This document shows positions 42,415-50,666 of a stretch of DNA of 64,000 nucleotides, one piece after another. The notes under the pieces are model-generated. The model saw only the letters and a list, made by a program, of their open reading frames with translations. It ran no database searches and was not told the DNA's origin. The first letter of the stretch is position 1. Each line of letters begins with the position of its first letter. Source of the DNA: Comamonas odontotermitis (GTDB lineage: Bacteria; Pseudomonadota; Gammaproteobacteria; Burkholderiales; Burkholderiaceae_C); the NCBI RefSeq assembly GCF_020080045.1, contig NZ_CP083451.1, forward strand, positions 744,001 to 808,000, written 5' to 3'. The translations under genes were made by a program, and so were the position numbers.

Positions 42415-42447
42415 TTGACAATATTTATGCTCATATTTAGCATAAAT
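42415..42447 (+). promoter_or_regulatory. nadC promoter overlapped by a 25-bp palindromic operator
   Basis: TTGACA (42415-42420), a 17-bp spacer and TAGCAT (42438-42443) form a plausible sigma-70 promoter 61 bp upstream of nadC. Perfect 9-bp arms ATTTATGCT (42423-42431) and AGCATAAAT (42439-42447) around CATATTT cover the spacer and the -10 box. This fits repression by the Nudix-like NAD regulator encoded just upstream. Confidence 0.75.
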
Positions 42448-42503
42448 GAATGCGCAACGAACAAGGCTCGTTCCGTCCCTTTTTTACCCTTTAAATACTC
42501 AAA

Positions 42504-43373
42504 ATGAGCATTAATAAGACAGCAGCACTGCCCGTACCTCCCTTGCCTGATGTGATGCTGGAGCCGATGGTGCGCATGGCCCTGCTCGAAGACCTGGGCC
42601 GCGCTGGCGATCTGACGACCGACACCATTGTGCCCGCCGACGCCAAGGACAGCCTGCGCCTCGTGGCGCGGCAGGAGGGCGTATTGGCGGGGCTGGATCT
42701 GGCGCGGCTGGCCTTTCATCTGCTCGACAGTGGCCTTGTGTTCGAGCCGCTATGCGGCGACGGCACGGTGCTGGCGCCGGGCCAGGAGATCGCCCGCATC
42801 AGCGGCAAGAGCCGCGCCATTCTGACGGCCGAGCGCACGGCGCTGAACTATCTGTGCCACCTGAGCGGCGTGGCCAGCGCTACCTATTCGATTGCCCAGG
42901 CCATTCGGCCCTACGGCACGCGGGTCACCTGCACGCGCAAGACCATGCCGGGCCTGCGCGCGCTGCAGAAATACGCGGTGCGCGTGGGTGGCGGCAGCAA
43001 CCACCGCTTCGGTCTGGACGACGCCGTGCTCATCAAGGACAACCACATTGCCCTGGCAGGCGATGTGGCCACCGCCGTGGGCCGCGCGCGGGCGGGCGTG
43101 GGCCACATGGTGAAGATCGAGCTGGAAGTGGACACGCTCGCGCAGCTGGAATCCGCCCTGCAACTGAGCGTTGACGTGGTGCTGTTGGACAACATGGACC
43201 TGGAGACGCTGCGCACGGCTGTGGCCATGTGCAAAGGCAAGGCGGTGACCGAGGCCTCGGGCCGCATCACGCCCGAGACCGCGCCGCATGTGGCCGCAAC
43301 CGGGGTGGACCAGATCGCCGTGGGCTGGCTGACGCACAGCGCCAAGGTGCTGGATATCGGCCTCGACGCCTGA
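42504..43373 (+). CDS. nadC: Quinolinate phosphoribosyltransferase (decarboxylating) NadC
   Basis: A 289-residue enzyme making nicotinate mononucleotide from quinolinate and PRPP in de novo NAD synthesis. Family motifs: ALLEDLGRAGDLTT near 30, ISGKSRAILTAERTALNYLCHLSGVAS, TCTRKTMPGLRALQKYAVRVGGGSNHR carrying phosphate-binding Arg, Lys and His, LIKDNHIAL, and EASGRITPETAP. ATG 42504 gives the normal length. nadA and nadB are not in the window. The palindrome over its promoter and the regulator upstream suggest control by NAD status. Confidence 0.96.
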   Translation: MSINKTAALPVPPLPDVMLEPMVRMALLEDLGRAGDLTTDTIVPADAKDSLRLVARQEGVLAGLDLARLAFHLLDSGLVFEPLCGDGTVLAPGQEIARISGKSRAILTAERTALNYLCHLSGVASATYSIAQAIRPYGTRVTCTRKTMPGLRALQKYAVRVGGGSNHRFGLDDAVLIKDNHIALAGDVATAVGRARAGVGHMVKIELEVDTLAQLESALQLSVDVVLLDNMDLETLRTAVAMCKGKAVTEASGRITPETAPHVAATGVDQIAVGWLTHSAKVLDIGLDA

Positions 43374-43416
43374 ACCTGCCGCAGCGCAGCACACCAACCT
43401 TGCAAGGAGGCGCACC

Positions 43417-44409
43417 ATGCCCCGATTTCCCAAACGCATTTCCTGGTGGTGGGCCGCAGCCGCCACGGCGGCCTGCATGGCCGCAGGCCTGTGGCTGGGC
43501 GGCAGCACCATGGCGGCGGCCCGTTTTGACCGGCCGATCACCATCGTCGTGACCTTTCCGCCCGGTGGGGGCACCGATCTGCTGGCACGCAAGCTGGGCG
43601 CCGCCCTGCAGCAGCGCATTGGCCAGAGCGTGGTGGTGGAAAACCGGCCCGGTGCCAGCGGCAACATTGGCGCACGCCATGTGGCCGAAGCGGCGGGCGA
43701 CGGCGCCACATTGTTGATGGTGAACAGCTCGTTTGCCATCAACCCGGCGGTCTACCAGCAGCTCGATTTTGACCCGCGACAAGATTTCAAGGCGGTATTC
43801 AACGTGGGCACGATTGCCTCGGTGCTGGTGGTGCCGCAGGCAAGCGCGCTGCACAGCCTGGCCGATGCGCGGGCCGCTGCGCAAGTGCAGGATCTGCCGT
43901 TTGCATCGTGCGGCAACGGCACGCCGCAGCACATGGCTGGCGAAATGCTGGCGCAGGCCGCGCAAGTGCATTTGCAGCATGTGCCCTACAAGGGCTGCGG
44001 GCCAGCCATCACGGCGATTGCGGCAGGCCAGGTGCCCCTGGGCGTGGTGACGGCCAGCAGCGCCGCGCCGCTGATCGAAGCGGGCCGCGTGCGGGCCATT
44101 GCCATCACCGCGCCTCAGCGCCTTGCGCAGTGGCCGCTGGTGCCCACGGTGGCCGAGCAAGGCGTGGCCGGGTTTGCCGTGGAGCAGTGGCACGGCCTGC
44201 TCGCGCCCGCCGCTACTGGCGATGCCCTGGTGCAGCGCATGCACGCCGTGCTCGCGCAGATTCTGGCGGAGCCCGCCATGCGGCAATCGCTGCGGGAGCA
44301 GGGCTATACGCCGGTGCAGCAAAGCGCGGCGCAGTTTGGCCAGGTCATCGCGGCCGATATCGACCGCTATGGTGCTGTGGCACGGCAGTTGGGCTTGCGG
44401 GTGGATTAG
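43417..44409 (+). CDS. Bug-family (tripartite tricarboxylate) periplasmic binding protein
   Basis: A 330-residue extracytoplasmic binding protein of the Bug/TctC family, greatly expanded in Burkholderiales. The signal peptide ends near 34 (STMAAA-RF). The mature protein has PITIVVTFPPGGGTDLLARKLG, VVVENRPGASGNIGARHVAEA and HVPYKGCGPAITAIAAGQVPLG, the ligand-binding loops of the family. No tctAB membrane genes are adjacent, so it is an orphan, as most Bug genes are. An AAGGAGG site precedes the ATG. The ligand is not predictable. Confidence 0.92.
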   Translation: MPRFPKRISWWWAAAATAACMAAGLWLGGSTMAAARFDRPITIVVTFPPGGGTDLLARKLGAALQQRIGQSVVVENRPGASGNIGARHVAEAAGDGATLLMVNSSFAINPAVYQQLDFDPRQDFKAVFNVGTIASVLVVPQASALHSLADARAAAQVQDLPFASCGNGTPQHMAGEMLAQAAQVHLQHVPYKGCGPAITAIAAGQVPLGVVTASSAAPLIEAGRVRAIAITAPQRLAQWPLVPTVAEQGVAGFAVEQWHGLLAPAATGDALVQRMHAVLAQILAEPAMRQSLREQGYTPVQQSAAQFGQVIAADIDRYGAVARQLGLRVD

Positions 44410-44563
44410 GCGGGCGTTGACGCGGAAGGCCTTTGTGGCGGGACGGTTCGGCATCGCCATTCCCCGCCCTACGCCAGGAATGTGTCATCCGTATGGCATG
44501 TGGGTGGCATCTGAGTGGAGGGGCTGGCGCTGTTGCTGTTTGGTGCCATGCGTCTGCAGACGC

Positions 44564-44592
44564 TGCAGAAACCTGTACGCGCTCCCTATAAT
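44564..44592 (+). promoter_or_regulatory. Possible promoter of the beta-barrel-like protein gene
   Basis: A perfect -10 box TATAAT (44587-44592) lies 99 bp upstream of the ATG at 44692, with a weak TGCAGA (44564-44569) 17 bp before it. The -35 match is poor (3/6). Nothing else was recognised between 44410 and 44691. Confidence 0.4.
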
Positions 44593-44691
44593 CCGCGCCA
44601 AATCAATCAAGGAATCACGCGTGCGGCGCGGTGCGTGACTGGTGGGCGGACGGGCCGGGCACGCTGGCTGCAGATGCGCGAAGGAGTTTGT

Positions 44692-45393
44692 ATGCGTTGG
44701 ATCCCCTGGATGCATGGCCTGGTGGCTGCTGTGTGCGCCGCCCCGTTGATGGCCCATGCGGCCCGCCCGATGAACACGGACGATGCGCGGGTGGTGGATG
44801 ACAAGTCGTGCCAGCTGGAGAGCTGGGCCAAGCGCACCGATGGCCGTACCGAGCTGTGGGCGCAGCCCGCCTGCAACTTCACAGGTAACCTGGAGGTGAC
44901 GCTGGGCGGCGCGTGGACGCGCGAGGATGGTGGCACGCGGCGCAGTGCGCAATTGATCCAGGGCAAGACCCTGTTCAAACCGCTGGAAACCAATGGCTGG
45001 GGCTATGGCTTGGCCGCTGGTGTGTCGCGCGATCCGCGCCCGGGTTCGGGTGGCGGCCACGATACCTATGCCTATGTGCCTGTCAGCTTTTCGTTTGCCG
45101 ACGACAAGCTGGTGCTGCACACCAATGTGGGCTGGCTGCGGGAGCAGGGCACGCACAACAACCGCCTCACCTGGGGCCTGGGCTCCGAGACGCAGCTGTC
45201 GGGCAGCAACTGGCTGGTGGCAGAGACCTACCGCCAGGGCGTGGGCAAGCCGTATTACCAGGTGGGCCTGCGCCACTGGCTGGTGCCCGACCGGGTGCAG
45301 GTGGACGCCACCTACGGCAACCGCTTTGGCGGCGAGGGCGGCCACTGGGTCTCCATCGGCCTGCGCCTGCTTTCGCCGAAGTTTCTGCCCTGA
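44692..45393 (+). CDS. Secreted, probably outer-membrane beta-rich protein of unknown function
   Basis: A 233-residue protein with a Sec signal peptide (LVAAVCAAPLMAHA-A, cleavage near 23). The mature part alternates polar and aromatic residues in short strands (GNLEVTLGGAWTRED, GWGYGLAAGVSRDPRPG, LVLHTNVGWLREQG, RVQVDATYGNRFGG) and ends in WVSIGLRLL, the pattern of a small outer-membrane barrel. I do not recognise a named family. ATG 44692 follows AAGGAG; the frame is open to 44515 but without a ribosome site. It is immediately convergent with the yqaA-like gene. Confidence 0.65.
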   Translation: MRWIPWMHGLVAAVCAAPLMAHAARPMNTDDARVVDDKSCQLESWAKRTDGRTELWAQPACNFTGNLEVTLGGAWTREDGGTRRSAQLIQGKTLFKPLETNGWGYGLAAGVSRDPRPGSGGGHDTYAYVPVSFSFADDKLVLHTNVGWLREQGTHNNRLTWGLGSETQLSGSNWLVAETYRQGVGKPYYQVGLRHWLVPDRVQVDATYGNRFGGEGGHWVSIGLRLLSPKFLP

Positions 45394-45948
45394 TCAGCCA
45401 GTGAGCGAGCCTGCGGGCCAGAAGTGCAGGATGGTGGCGGTCATGACGAGGTAGCGCAGGAATTTGCCGATGGCCATATAGAAGACGCAGGGCCAGAACG
45501 GCAGGCGCAGCCAGCCTGCAACGGCGCAGATCGGATCGCCCACCACCGGCAGCCAGCTCAGCAGGCAGGCCTTGGCGCCAAACTTGCGCAGCCAGACGCG
45601 CGCCATGCGCTGGTGGCGGCTGCGCTGATGCGGGGCTTGGGCGGACGCGCCGTCGTCACCCACTTGCACGGGGTTGTTCGCATGGCGCAGGCTGCGCGCC
45701 TTGCGCCATGCCTTGTGTGCCAGCATGCCGGTCCACCAGCTGATGGCGCCACCCAGGGTGTTGCCCGCCGTCGCCACCAGAATGGCCTGCCAGAACAGAT
45801 CGGGGTTGAGCTGCAGCAGGCCCGCCACGGCAGGCTCGGACCCCAGCGGCAGCAGCGTTGCCGATACCAGCGCCACGATAAAGACGGTGCTGAGTCCGAA
45901 CTGGGGCAGGGCCAGCCATTGCAGCAGTTGATGCATCCACACTTCCAT
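45394..45948 (-). CDS. YqaA-type DedA/SNARE-associated membrane protein
   Basis: A 184-residue inner-membrane protein of the DedA/VTT superfamily. Landmarks are FIVALVSATLLPLGSEPAVAGLL near the N-terminus, ILVATAGNTLGGAISWWTG and the later LLSWLPVVGDPICAVAGWLRLP, with a charged insertion (about 92-120) between halves. DedA-type proteins are linked to lipid flipping and membrane homeostasis; the precise role of YqaA is not known. Its stop abuts the stop of the previous convergent gene with no gap. Confidence 0.87.
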   Translation of the reverse strand: MEVWMHQLLQWLALPQFGLSTVFIVALVSATLLPLGSEPAVAGLLQLNPDLFWQAILVATAGNTLGGAISWWTGMLAHKAWRKARSLRHANNPVQVGDDGASAQAPHQRSRHQRMARVWLRKFGAKACLLSWLPVVGDPICAVAGWLRLPFWPCVFYMAIGKFLRYLVMTATILHFWPAGSLTG

Positions 45949-46054
45949 GCGCGCCAGTGTAGCCCGCAGCTCTGGCGTGAGGGCTTTTCATGCTACCGAG
46001 GTCCTGCAACGAAAAAATAACAGGACGAATACGGTGTCAACCGGGTTGATTTGG

Positions 46055-46083
46055 TGCTTGCTGATTTTTTGAGCAGGTACAAT
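46055..46083 (+). promoter_or_regulatory. Possible promoter of dusB-fis
   Basis: TACAAT (46078-46083) is a good -10 box 68 bp upstream of dusB; the sequence 17 bp before it (TGCTTG) is a poor -35. The following CGCTC is a GC-rich discriminator, a feature of the growth-rate-controlled fis promoter in E. coli. The call rests mainly on the -10. Confidence 0.35.
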
Positions 46084-46151
46084 CGCTCTCTTCCCCAAAC
46101 CATTCAAGCTACGGCGCCCCTGTTTTTGGAGCGCGCTTTTGTCTTTTCCCC

Positions 46152-47219
46152 ATGTCCGTGCGCATCGGTTCCTATCAATTGGCCAACAACGTGTTTGTGG
46201 CACCCATGGCGGGTGTGACGGACCGGCCCTTCCGCCAGCTGTGCAAGGCGCTGGGGGCAGGCTATGCGGTCAGCGAGATGGTGACGAGCCGCAAGGACCT
46301 GTGGGACAGCTTGAAGACCAGCCGCCGCGCCAACCACGCGGGCGAGCCGGGGCCGATCTCGGTGCAGATCGCTGGCACCGATGCGCTCATGATGGCCGAG
46401 GCGGCGGTCTACAACATCGAGCGCGGCGCGCAGATCATCGACATCAACATGGGTTGCCCGGCCAAGAAGGTGTGCAACAAATGGGCGGGCTCGGCGCTGA
46501 TGCAGAACGAGCCGCTGGCGGTGGAGATCGCCGCCGCGGTGGTGGAGGCGGCAGCGCCGTTCAAGGTGCCTGTCACCCTCAAGATGCGCACCGGCTGGAG
46601 CGATGAGCACAGGAACGCCATCACGCTGGCGCAGCAGTTCGAGCAGGTCGGCATCCAGATGCTGACTGTGCATGGCCGCACGCGCGAGCAGGGCTACAAA
46701 GGTTTTGCCGAGTACGACACGATCCGCGCCGTCAAGGCGGCCGTGGGCGTGCCCGTGGTGGCCAATGGCGACATCACCAGCCCCGAAAAGGCGCGCGATG
46801 TGCTCGCCTACACCGGTGCGGATGCCGTGATGGTGGGGCGGGCTGCCCAGGGGCGGCCCTGGATTTTTCGGGAAATCGTGCACTTTCTGCAGACGGGCGA
46901 GCACCTGGCACCGCCCTTGGTGGCCGAGCTGCGCAGGCACCTGCTGGCGCACCTGCAGCACCACTATGCGCTGTACGGCGAGAGCACAGGTGTGCGCTCT
47001 GCGCGCAAGCACATCGCATGGTATGTGCGCGATCTGCCCGGAGGGGACGCGTTTCGGCGCGAGATGAATCTAATAGAGAACAGCGCTGCGCAATGGCAGG
47101 CGGTGGCCGATTATCTGGATGCCCTGGGGCAGCAGATGGATCGCCTGCCTGTCAGTGCGGCAGCGCCAGTGGCCGGCGAGGGAGCCGATGCCCCAGCAAC
47201 AACGAGTGATTGTGTATGA
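46152..47219 (+). CDS. dusB: tRNA-dihydrouridine synthase DusB
   Basis: A 355-residue FMN enzyme reducing a uridine in the tRNA D-loop to dihydrouridine (U17 in E. coli). It shows VFVAPMAGVTDRPFRQLCK at the N-terminus, IDINMGCPAKKVCNKWAGSAL with the catalytic cysteine, HGRTREQGYKG, and VVANGDITSPEKA..GADAVMVGRAAQGRPWIF. The C-terminal tail is longer and alanine-rich compared with E. coli (321 aa). It overlaps fis by 4 bp, the conserved dusB-fis operon. Confidence 0.96.
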   Translation: MSVRIGSYQLANNVFVAPMAGVTDRPFRQLCKALGAGYAVSEMVTSRKDLWDSLKTSRRANHAGEPGPISVQIAGTDALMMAEAAVYNIERGAQIIDINMGCPAKKVCNKWAGSALMQNEPLAVEIAAAVVEAAAPFKVPVTLKMRTGWSDEHRNAITLAQQFEQVGIQMLTVHGRTREQGYKGFAEYDTIRAVKAAVGVPVVANGDITSPEKARDVLAYTGADAVMVGRAAQGRPWIFREIVHFLQTGEHLAPPLVAELRRHLLAHLQHHYALYGESTGVRSARKHIAWYVRDLPGGDAFRREMNLIENSAAQWQAVADYLDALGQQMDRLPVSAAAPVAGEGADAPATTSDCV

Positions 47220-47449
47220 GCAAGACGACGATTGAGCAGTCCGTGCGCGAAAGCCTGCAGACGTATTTTCATGATCTGGAAGGCGAAGTGCCGGACCGCG
47301 TGTACGAGATGGTGGTGCGCATGGTGGAGCGCCCCATGCTGGAAGTGGTGATGAACCACGCAGACAACAACCAGTCGCGCGCGGCCGAATGGCTGGGCCT
47401 GAACCGCAACACCCTGCGCAAGAAGCTGGTTGAGCACAAGATGCTTTGA
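47216..47449 (+). CDS. fis: Nucleoid-associated regulator Fis
   Basis: A 77-residue DNA-bending protein. The C-terminal helix-turn-helix MNHADNNQSRAAEWLGLNRNTLRKKL is typical of Fis, as is the preceding PMLEVVM helix. It is shorter than E. coli Fis (98 aa), as in other betaproteobacteria, where the N-terminal beta-hairpin arm is reduced. ATG 47216 overlaps the dusB stop (ATGA). A GTG two codons earlier is possible. Confidence 0.94.
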   Translation: MSKTTIEQSVRESLQTYFHDLEGEVPDRVYEMVVRMVERPMLEVVMNHADNNQSRAAEWLGLNRNTLRKKLVEHKML

Positions 47450-47450
47450 A

Positions 47451-47510
47451 ATCTATCAAATTTATAGCGGCTTGCGCAATCAGTGCAAGCGCTAGAGCCT
47501 GTTTTTATCT
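47451..47510. repeat. Dispersed imperfect-palindrome repeat in the fis-purH gap
   Basis: GCTTGC (47470-47475) and GCAAGC (47485-47490) form the core stem, with TTTATAGC on the left and GCTAGAGCCTGTTTTTA on the right. It fills most of the 75-bp gap between fis and purH. Confidence 0.5.
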
Positions 47511-47524
47511 ATAGAGTGATTGCC

Positions 47525-49123
47525 ATGAAAGCACTGATTTCCGTTTCTGACAAGACCGGCATTGTGGAGTTTGCGCAGGCGCTGCACGGCCTGGGCGTGC
47601 AACTGCTGTCCACCGGCGGCACGGCCAAGCTGCTGGCGGGTGTGGGCCTGCCGGTGACCGAGGTGGCTGAGGTGACCCAGTTCCCCGAGATGCTGGATGG
47701 CCGCGTCAAGACCCTGCACCCCAAGGTGCATGGCGGTCTGCTGGCGCGCCGCGAGTTGCCCGAGCACATGGCAGCCCTGAAGGAACATGGCATCGAGACC
47801 ATCGATCTGCTGGTGGTGAACCTCTATCCGTTCGAGGCCACTGTGGCCAAGGCAGGCTGCACGCTGGCCGACGCCATCGAGAACATCGACATTGGTGGCC
47901 CGGCCATGGTGCGCTCTGCCGCCAAGAACTGGAAGGATGTGGGCGTGGTCACGGCTGCCGACCAGTACGACGCCGTGCTGGCTGAGTTGAAGGGCACGGG
48001 TAAGCTGTCCGACAAGCTGCGCTTTGCGCTGTCCGTGGCTGCCTTCAACCGCATCGCCCAGTACGATGGTGCGATCAGCGATTACTTGTCGAGCGTCAAG
48101 TTTGAAGAAGAGAAGCTGAGCGAAGCATATGTGCCCGAGCGCGCACTGTTCGCTGGCCAGAGCAATGGCCACTTCATCAAGGTGCAGGATCTGCGCTACG
48201 GCGAAAACAGCCACCAGCAGGCGGCGCTGTACCGCGACCTGTATCCCGCCCCCGGCTCGCTGGTGACCGGCGTGCAGTTGCAGGGCAAGGAGCTCTCTTA
48301 CAACAACATCGCCGACGCCGATGCGGCCTGGGAATGCGTCAAGAGCTTTGACGTGCCCGCCTGCGTGATCGTCAAGCACGCCAACCCCTGCGGCGTGGCC
48401 ATCGGCAAGGATGCGCACGAAGCCTATGCCAAGGCCTTCCAGACCGACCCCACCAGTGCGTTTGGCGGCATCATCGCCTTCAACCGCACTGTGGACAAGG
48501 CTGCGGCCGAAGCCGTCTCCAAGCAGTTCGTTGAAGTGCTGATGGCGCCTGACTTCAGCGCCGAGGCGCTGGAAATCTTCAAGGCCAAGGTCAATGTGCG
48601 GCTGATGAAGATCGCCTTGCCCGCCGGCGGCGAGCGCGCCTGGGACCAGGGCCGCAACGCCGTCGAATCCAAGCGCGTGGGCTCGGGCCTGCTGCTGCAG
48701 ACCGCAGACAACCATGAACTGCAGCTGGCCGAGCTGAAGGTGGTGACCGTCAAACAGCCCACCCCTGAAGAGCTGAACGACCTGCTGTTCGCCTGGAAGG
48801 TGGCCAAGTACGTCAAGTCCAACGCCATCGTGTTCTGCAAGAACGGCATGACCATGGGCGTGGGCGCGGGCCAGATGTCGCGCCTGGATTCGGCACGCAT
48901 CGCCTCTATCAAGGCCGATGCCGCCAAGCTGTCGCTGCAGAACACCGTGGTGGCGAGCGATGCCTTCTTCCCGTTCCGCGACGGCCTGGATGTGGTGGTG
49001 GATGCGGGCGCAACCTGTGTGGCCCAGCCCGGCGGCTCCATGCGCGACCAGGAAGTGATCGACGCCGCCAATGAGCGCGGCGTGGCCATGGTGTTCACCG
49101 GCGTGCGCCACTTCCGGCATTGA
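47525..49123 (+). CDS. purH: Bifunctional AICAR transformylase/IMP cyclohydrolase PurH
   Basis: A 532-residue enzyme doing the last two steps of IMP synthesis. The N-terminal IMP cyclohydrolase domain has [26 protein letters not shown] and the [16 protein letters not shown] loop. The C-terminal transformylase domain has [26 protein letters not shown] with the catalytic Lys and His, and [10 protein letters not shown], ending in GVRHFRH. ATG 47525 begins [12 protein letters not shown], the normal start; the frame is open to 47483 in repeat-derived sequence. Confidence 0.97.
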   Translation: MKALISVSDKTGIVEFAQALHGLGVQLLSTGGTAKLLAGVGLPVTEVAEVTQFPEMLDGRVKTLHPKVHGGLLARRELPEHMAALKEHGIETIDLLVVNLYPFEATVAKAGCTLADAIENIDIGGPAMVRSAAKNWKDVGVVTAADQYDAVLAELKGTGKLSDKLRFALSVAAFNRIAQYDGAISDYLSSVKFEEEKLSEAYVPERALFAGQSNGHFIKVQDLRYGENSHQQAALYRDLYPAPGSLVTGVQLQGKELSYNNIADADAAWECVKSFDVPACVIVKHANPCGVAIGKDAHEAYAKAFQTDPTSAFGGIIAFNRTVDKAAAEAVSKQFVEVLMAPDFSAEALEIFKAKVNVRLMKIALPAGGERAWDQGRNAVESKRVGSGLLLQTADNHELQLAELKVVTVKQPTPEELNDLLFAWKVAKYVKSNAIVFCKNGMTMGVGAGQMSRLDSARIASIKADAAKLSLQNTVVASDAFFPFRDGLDVVVDAGATCVAQPGGSMRDQEVIDAANERGVAMVFTGVRHFRH

Positions 49124-49199
49124 TTGATCGTGCGCCGCTGGGCGGTCTTCCTGATGGAGGGCTGCCTCGTGGCGGTTCGGCGTATCAATTGAGGAAGCC

Positions 49200-49664
49200 A
49201 TGAGCGATACACGAGAAGAGAGAGACGAACAGCCCCGCCGCTCGCGCTGGTGGGGCGTGGTGATTGTGGGTTTTGCGCTGGTGGTGGGGCTGGGGATGTT
49301 CAACATCGGGCGCCTGATCCTGCGGCCCAAGGCGGAGGTGGTGGCGGTCGAGCAAACCATTGCGGCCAGCCCTGCTCTGCAGCGGGGGCGCGATCTGGTG
49401 ACGAAAAGCAGTGACTGCATGCGTTGCCACACCATGGATCTGGATGTGGTGGGCCCTGGTTTCATGACCATTGCCAAACGCTACGGCGACCGGCCCGACG
49501 GGGTTCAGTACCTGGCGGGCAAGATCCGCGAGGGCAGCGTGGGGGAGTGGGGCCGTGTGGTGATGCCCCGCCACCCGCAGATCACGCAGGAGCAGGCCGA
49601 GTTGATGGCCGGCTGGTTGATGGCGCTCAAGCCATCAGCCAAGCCGGAGGCTGGCAAGCCTTGA
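49200..49664 (+). CDS. Membrane-anchored class I cytochrome c
   Basis: A 154-residue protein with an N-terminal membrane helix (VVIVGFALVVGLGMFNIG, about 20-37) and a C-terminal cytochrome c domain. The haem motif CMRCH lies near 75 in SSDCMRCHTMDLDVVGPGF, and the probable distal methionine is in VVMPRHPQITQEQA. The layout resembles cytochrome c551/c552-type electron carriers anchored to the inner membrane. It follows purH by 76 bp and has its own ribosome site (GAGGAAG) and terminator. The redox partner is unknown. Confidence 0.88.
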   Translation: MSDTREERDEQPRRSRWWGVVIVGFALVVGLGMFNIGRLILRPKAEVVAVEQTIAASPALQRGRDLVTKSSDCMRCHTMDLDVVGPGFMTIAKRYGDRPDGVQYLAGKIREGSVGEWGRVVMPRHPQITQEQAELMAGWLMALKPSAKPEAGKP

Positions 49665-49685
49665 GACCCCCGATCCCGCCCACAG

Positions 49686-49709
49686 GCCCGCAAGATGCGG
49701 GCTTTTTTT
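49686..49709 (+). terminator. Intrinsic terminator after the cytochrome c gene
   Basis: GCCCGCA (49686-49692) and TGCGGGC (49696-49702) form a 7-bp stem followed by seven T residues. Confidence 0.9.
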
Positions 49710-49854
49710 CTGCGTGCCGGTCCATGCAGGCAGCAATGCCCGTACGGCATGGCTGAAAAGCCTGTACTTTTGTAAAGCAAATCTGCGATACTGCGGCGCA
49801 CAAGGGGGCAACGATCGGTGCCCCCTGCAACGCAGAGAAACCGAAGGAGGACGC

Positions 49855-50565
49855 ATGAACTTTCCCGAATACGCCGGCCACGGCGGTGGAGTGCCCGAGG
49901 CGCAGACCCGCGGCCAATTTATCAAGGCTGCCTACAGCTATCTGGCTGTTGCCGTGCTGCTGTTTGCCGTACTGTCGTTTGGCCTGTATGCGAGCGGCGC
50001 ATCGTTTGCCATGCTCAAGATGCTGGGCGCCAGCAAGTGGGCCTGGCTGGGTGTGATGGGTGCATTCATGGTGGTGGGCTGGCTTGCCACCAATGCGGCT
50101 GACAATTCCGAGAGCAACAGCGTGCAGATGCTGGCGCTGGGTGGCTATGTGGTCGCAGAGTCGCTGATTTTTGCGCCGATGCTGGCCATGGCAAGCATCA
50201 TCGCTCCCGGCGCCATTCAGGCAGCAGCCATCGCCACCCTGGCCTTGGTGGCGGGCCTGACCTTCACCGCTTTCACCAGCAAGACCGATTTCTCCTTCCT
50301 GGGCGGTTTTCTGAAGATTGGCGGCCTGGTGGCGATTGGCGTCATCATCGCGGGCGTGCTGTTCGGCTTCAAGCTGGGCGTGTGGTTCTCCGGCGCCATG
50401 GTCCTGTTCGCTGGCGCCTGCGTGCTGTATGACACCTCGCAGATCATCCACCACTACCCCGCAGACCGTCCTGCAGGCGCTGCATTGCACCTGTTCGCAT
50501 CGGTGGCGCTGCTGTTCTGGTACGTGCTGCGCCTGATCATGTCCCTCACCGGCAACGACGACTGA
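49855..50565 (+). CDS. Bax inhibitor-1 family (YccA/YbhL-like) membrane protein
   Basis: A 236-residue inner-membrane protein with seven hydrophobic helices, of the BI-1/TMBIM superfamily. The N-terminus is soluble (about 1-24), then helices follow, with the conserved aspartates in CVLYDTSQIIHHY between helices 6 and 7. E. coli YccA of this superfamily modulates FtsH; others conduct calcium. ATG 49855 is preceded by GAAGGAGG at ideal spacing; the upstream frame (to 49714) is noncoding. A terminator follows. Confidence 0.9.
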   Translation: MNFPEYAGHGGGVPEAQTRGQFIKAAYSYLAVAVLLFAVLSFGLYASGASFAMLKMLGASKWAWLGVMGAFMVVGWLATNAADNSESNSVQMLALGGYVVAESLIFAPMLAMASIIAPGAIQAAAIATLALVAGLTFTAFTSKTDFSFLGGFLKIGGLVAIGVIIAGVLFGFKLGVWFSGAMVLFAGACVLYDTSQIIHHYPADRPAGAALHLFASVALLFWYVLRLIMSLTGNDD

Positions 50566-50585
50566 GCGGCGTTTTCCCCATGAAC

Positions 50586-50610
50586 AAAGCCCCGGCATGC
50601 CGGGGCTTTT
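50586..50610 (+). terminator. Intrinsic terminator after the BI-1 gene
   Basis: AAAGCCCCGGC and GCCGGGGCTTTT form an almost loopless GC-rich stem with a U tract, 20 nt after the stop; it can work on both strands. Confidence 0.9.
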
Positions 50611-50611
50611 G

Positions 50612-50666
50612 TTTTAAGAGCTATTGGCGCTTGCCAGAAAAGCGCCAAGGCCAGATTTTTATAGTG
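50612..50666. repeat. Dispersed imperfect-palindrome repeat at the hemL 3' end
   Basis: TTGGCGCTT (50624-50632) and AAGCGCCAA (50640-50648) are perfect 9-bp arms with a 7-nt loop, flanked by AGAGCTA and CCAGATTTTTATAG. The hemL stop codon (50659-50661) lies in its AT-rich tail. This is the best-preserved copy in the window. Confidence 0.65.

Noticed and set aside
47492..49477. A 661-codon open frame opposite purH
   Set aside because: Antisense shadow of purH.
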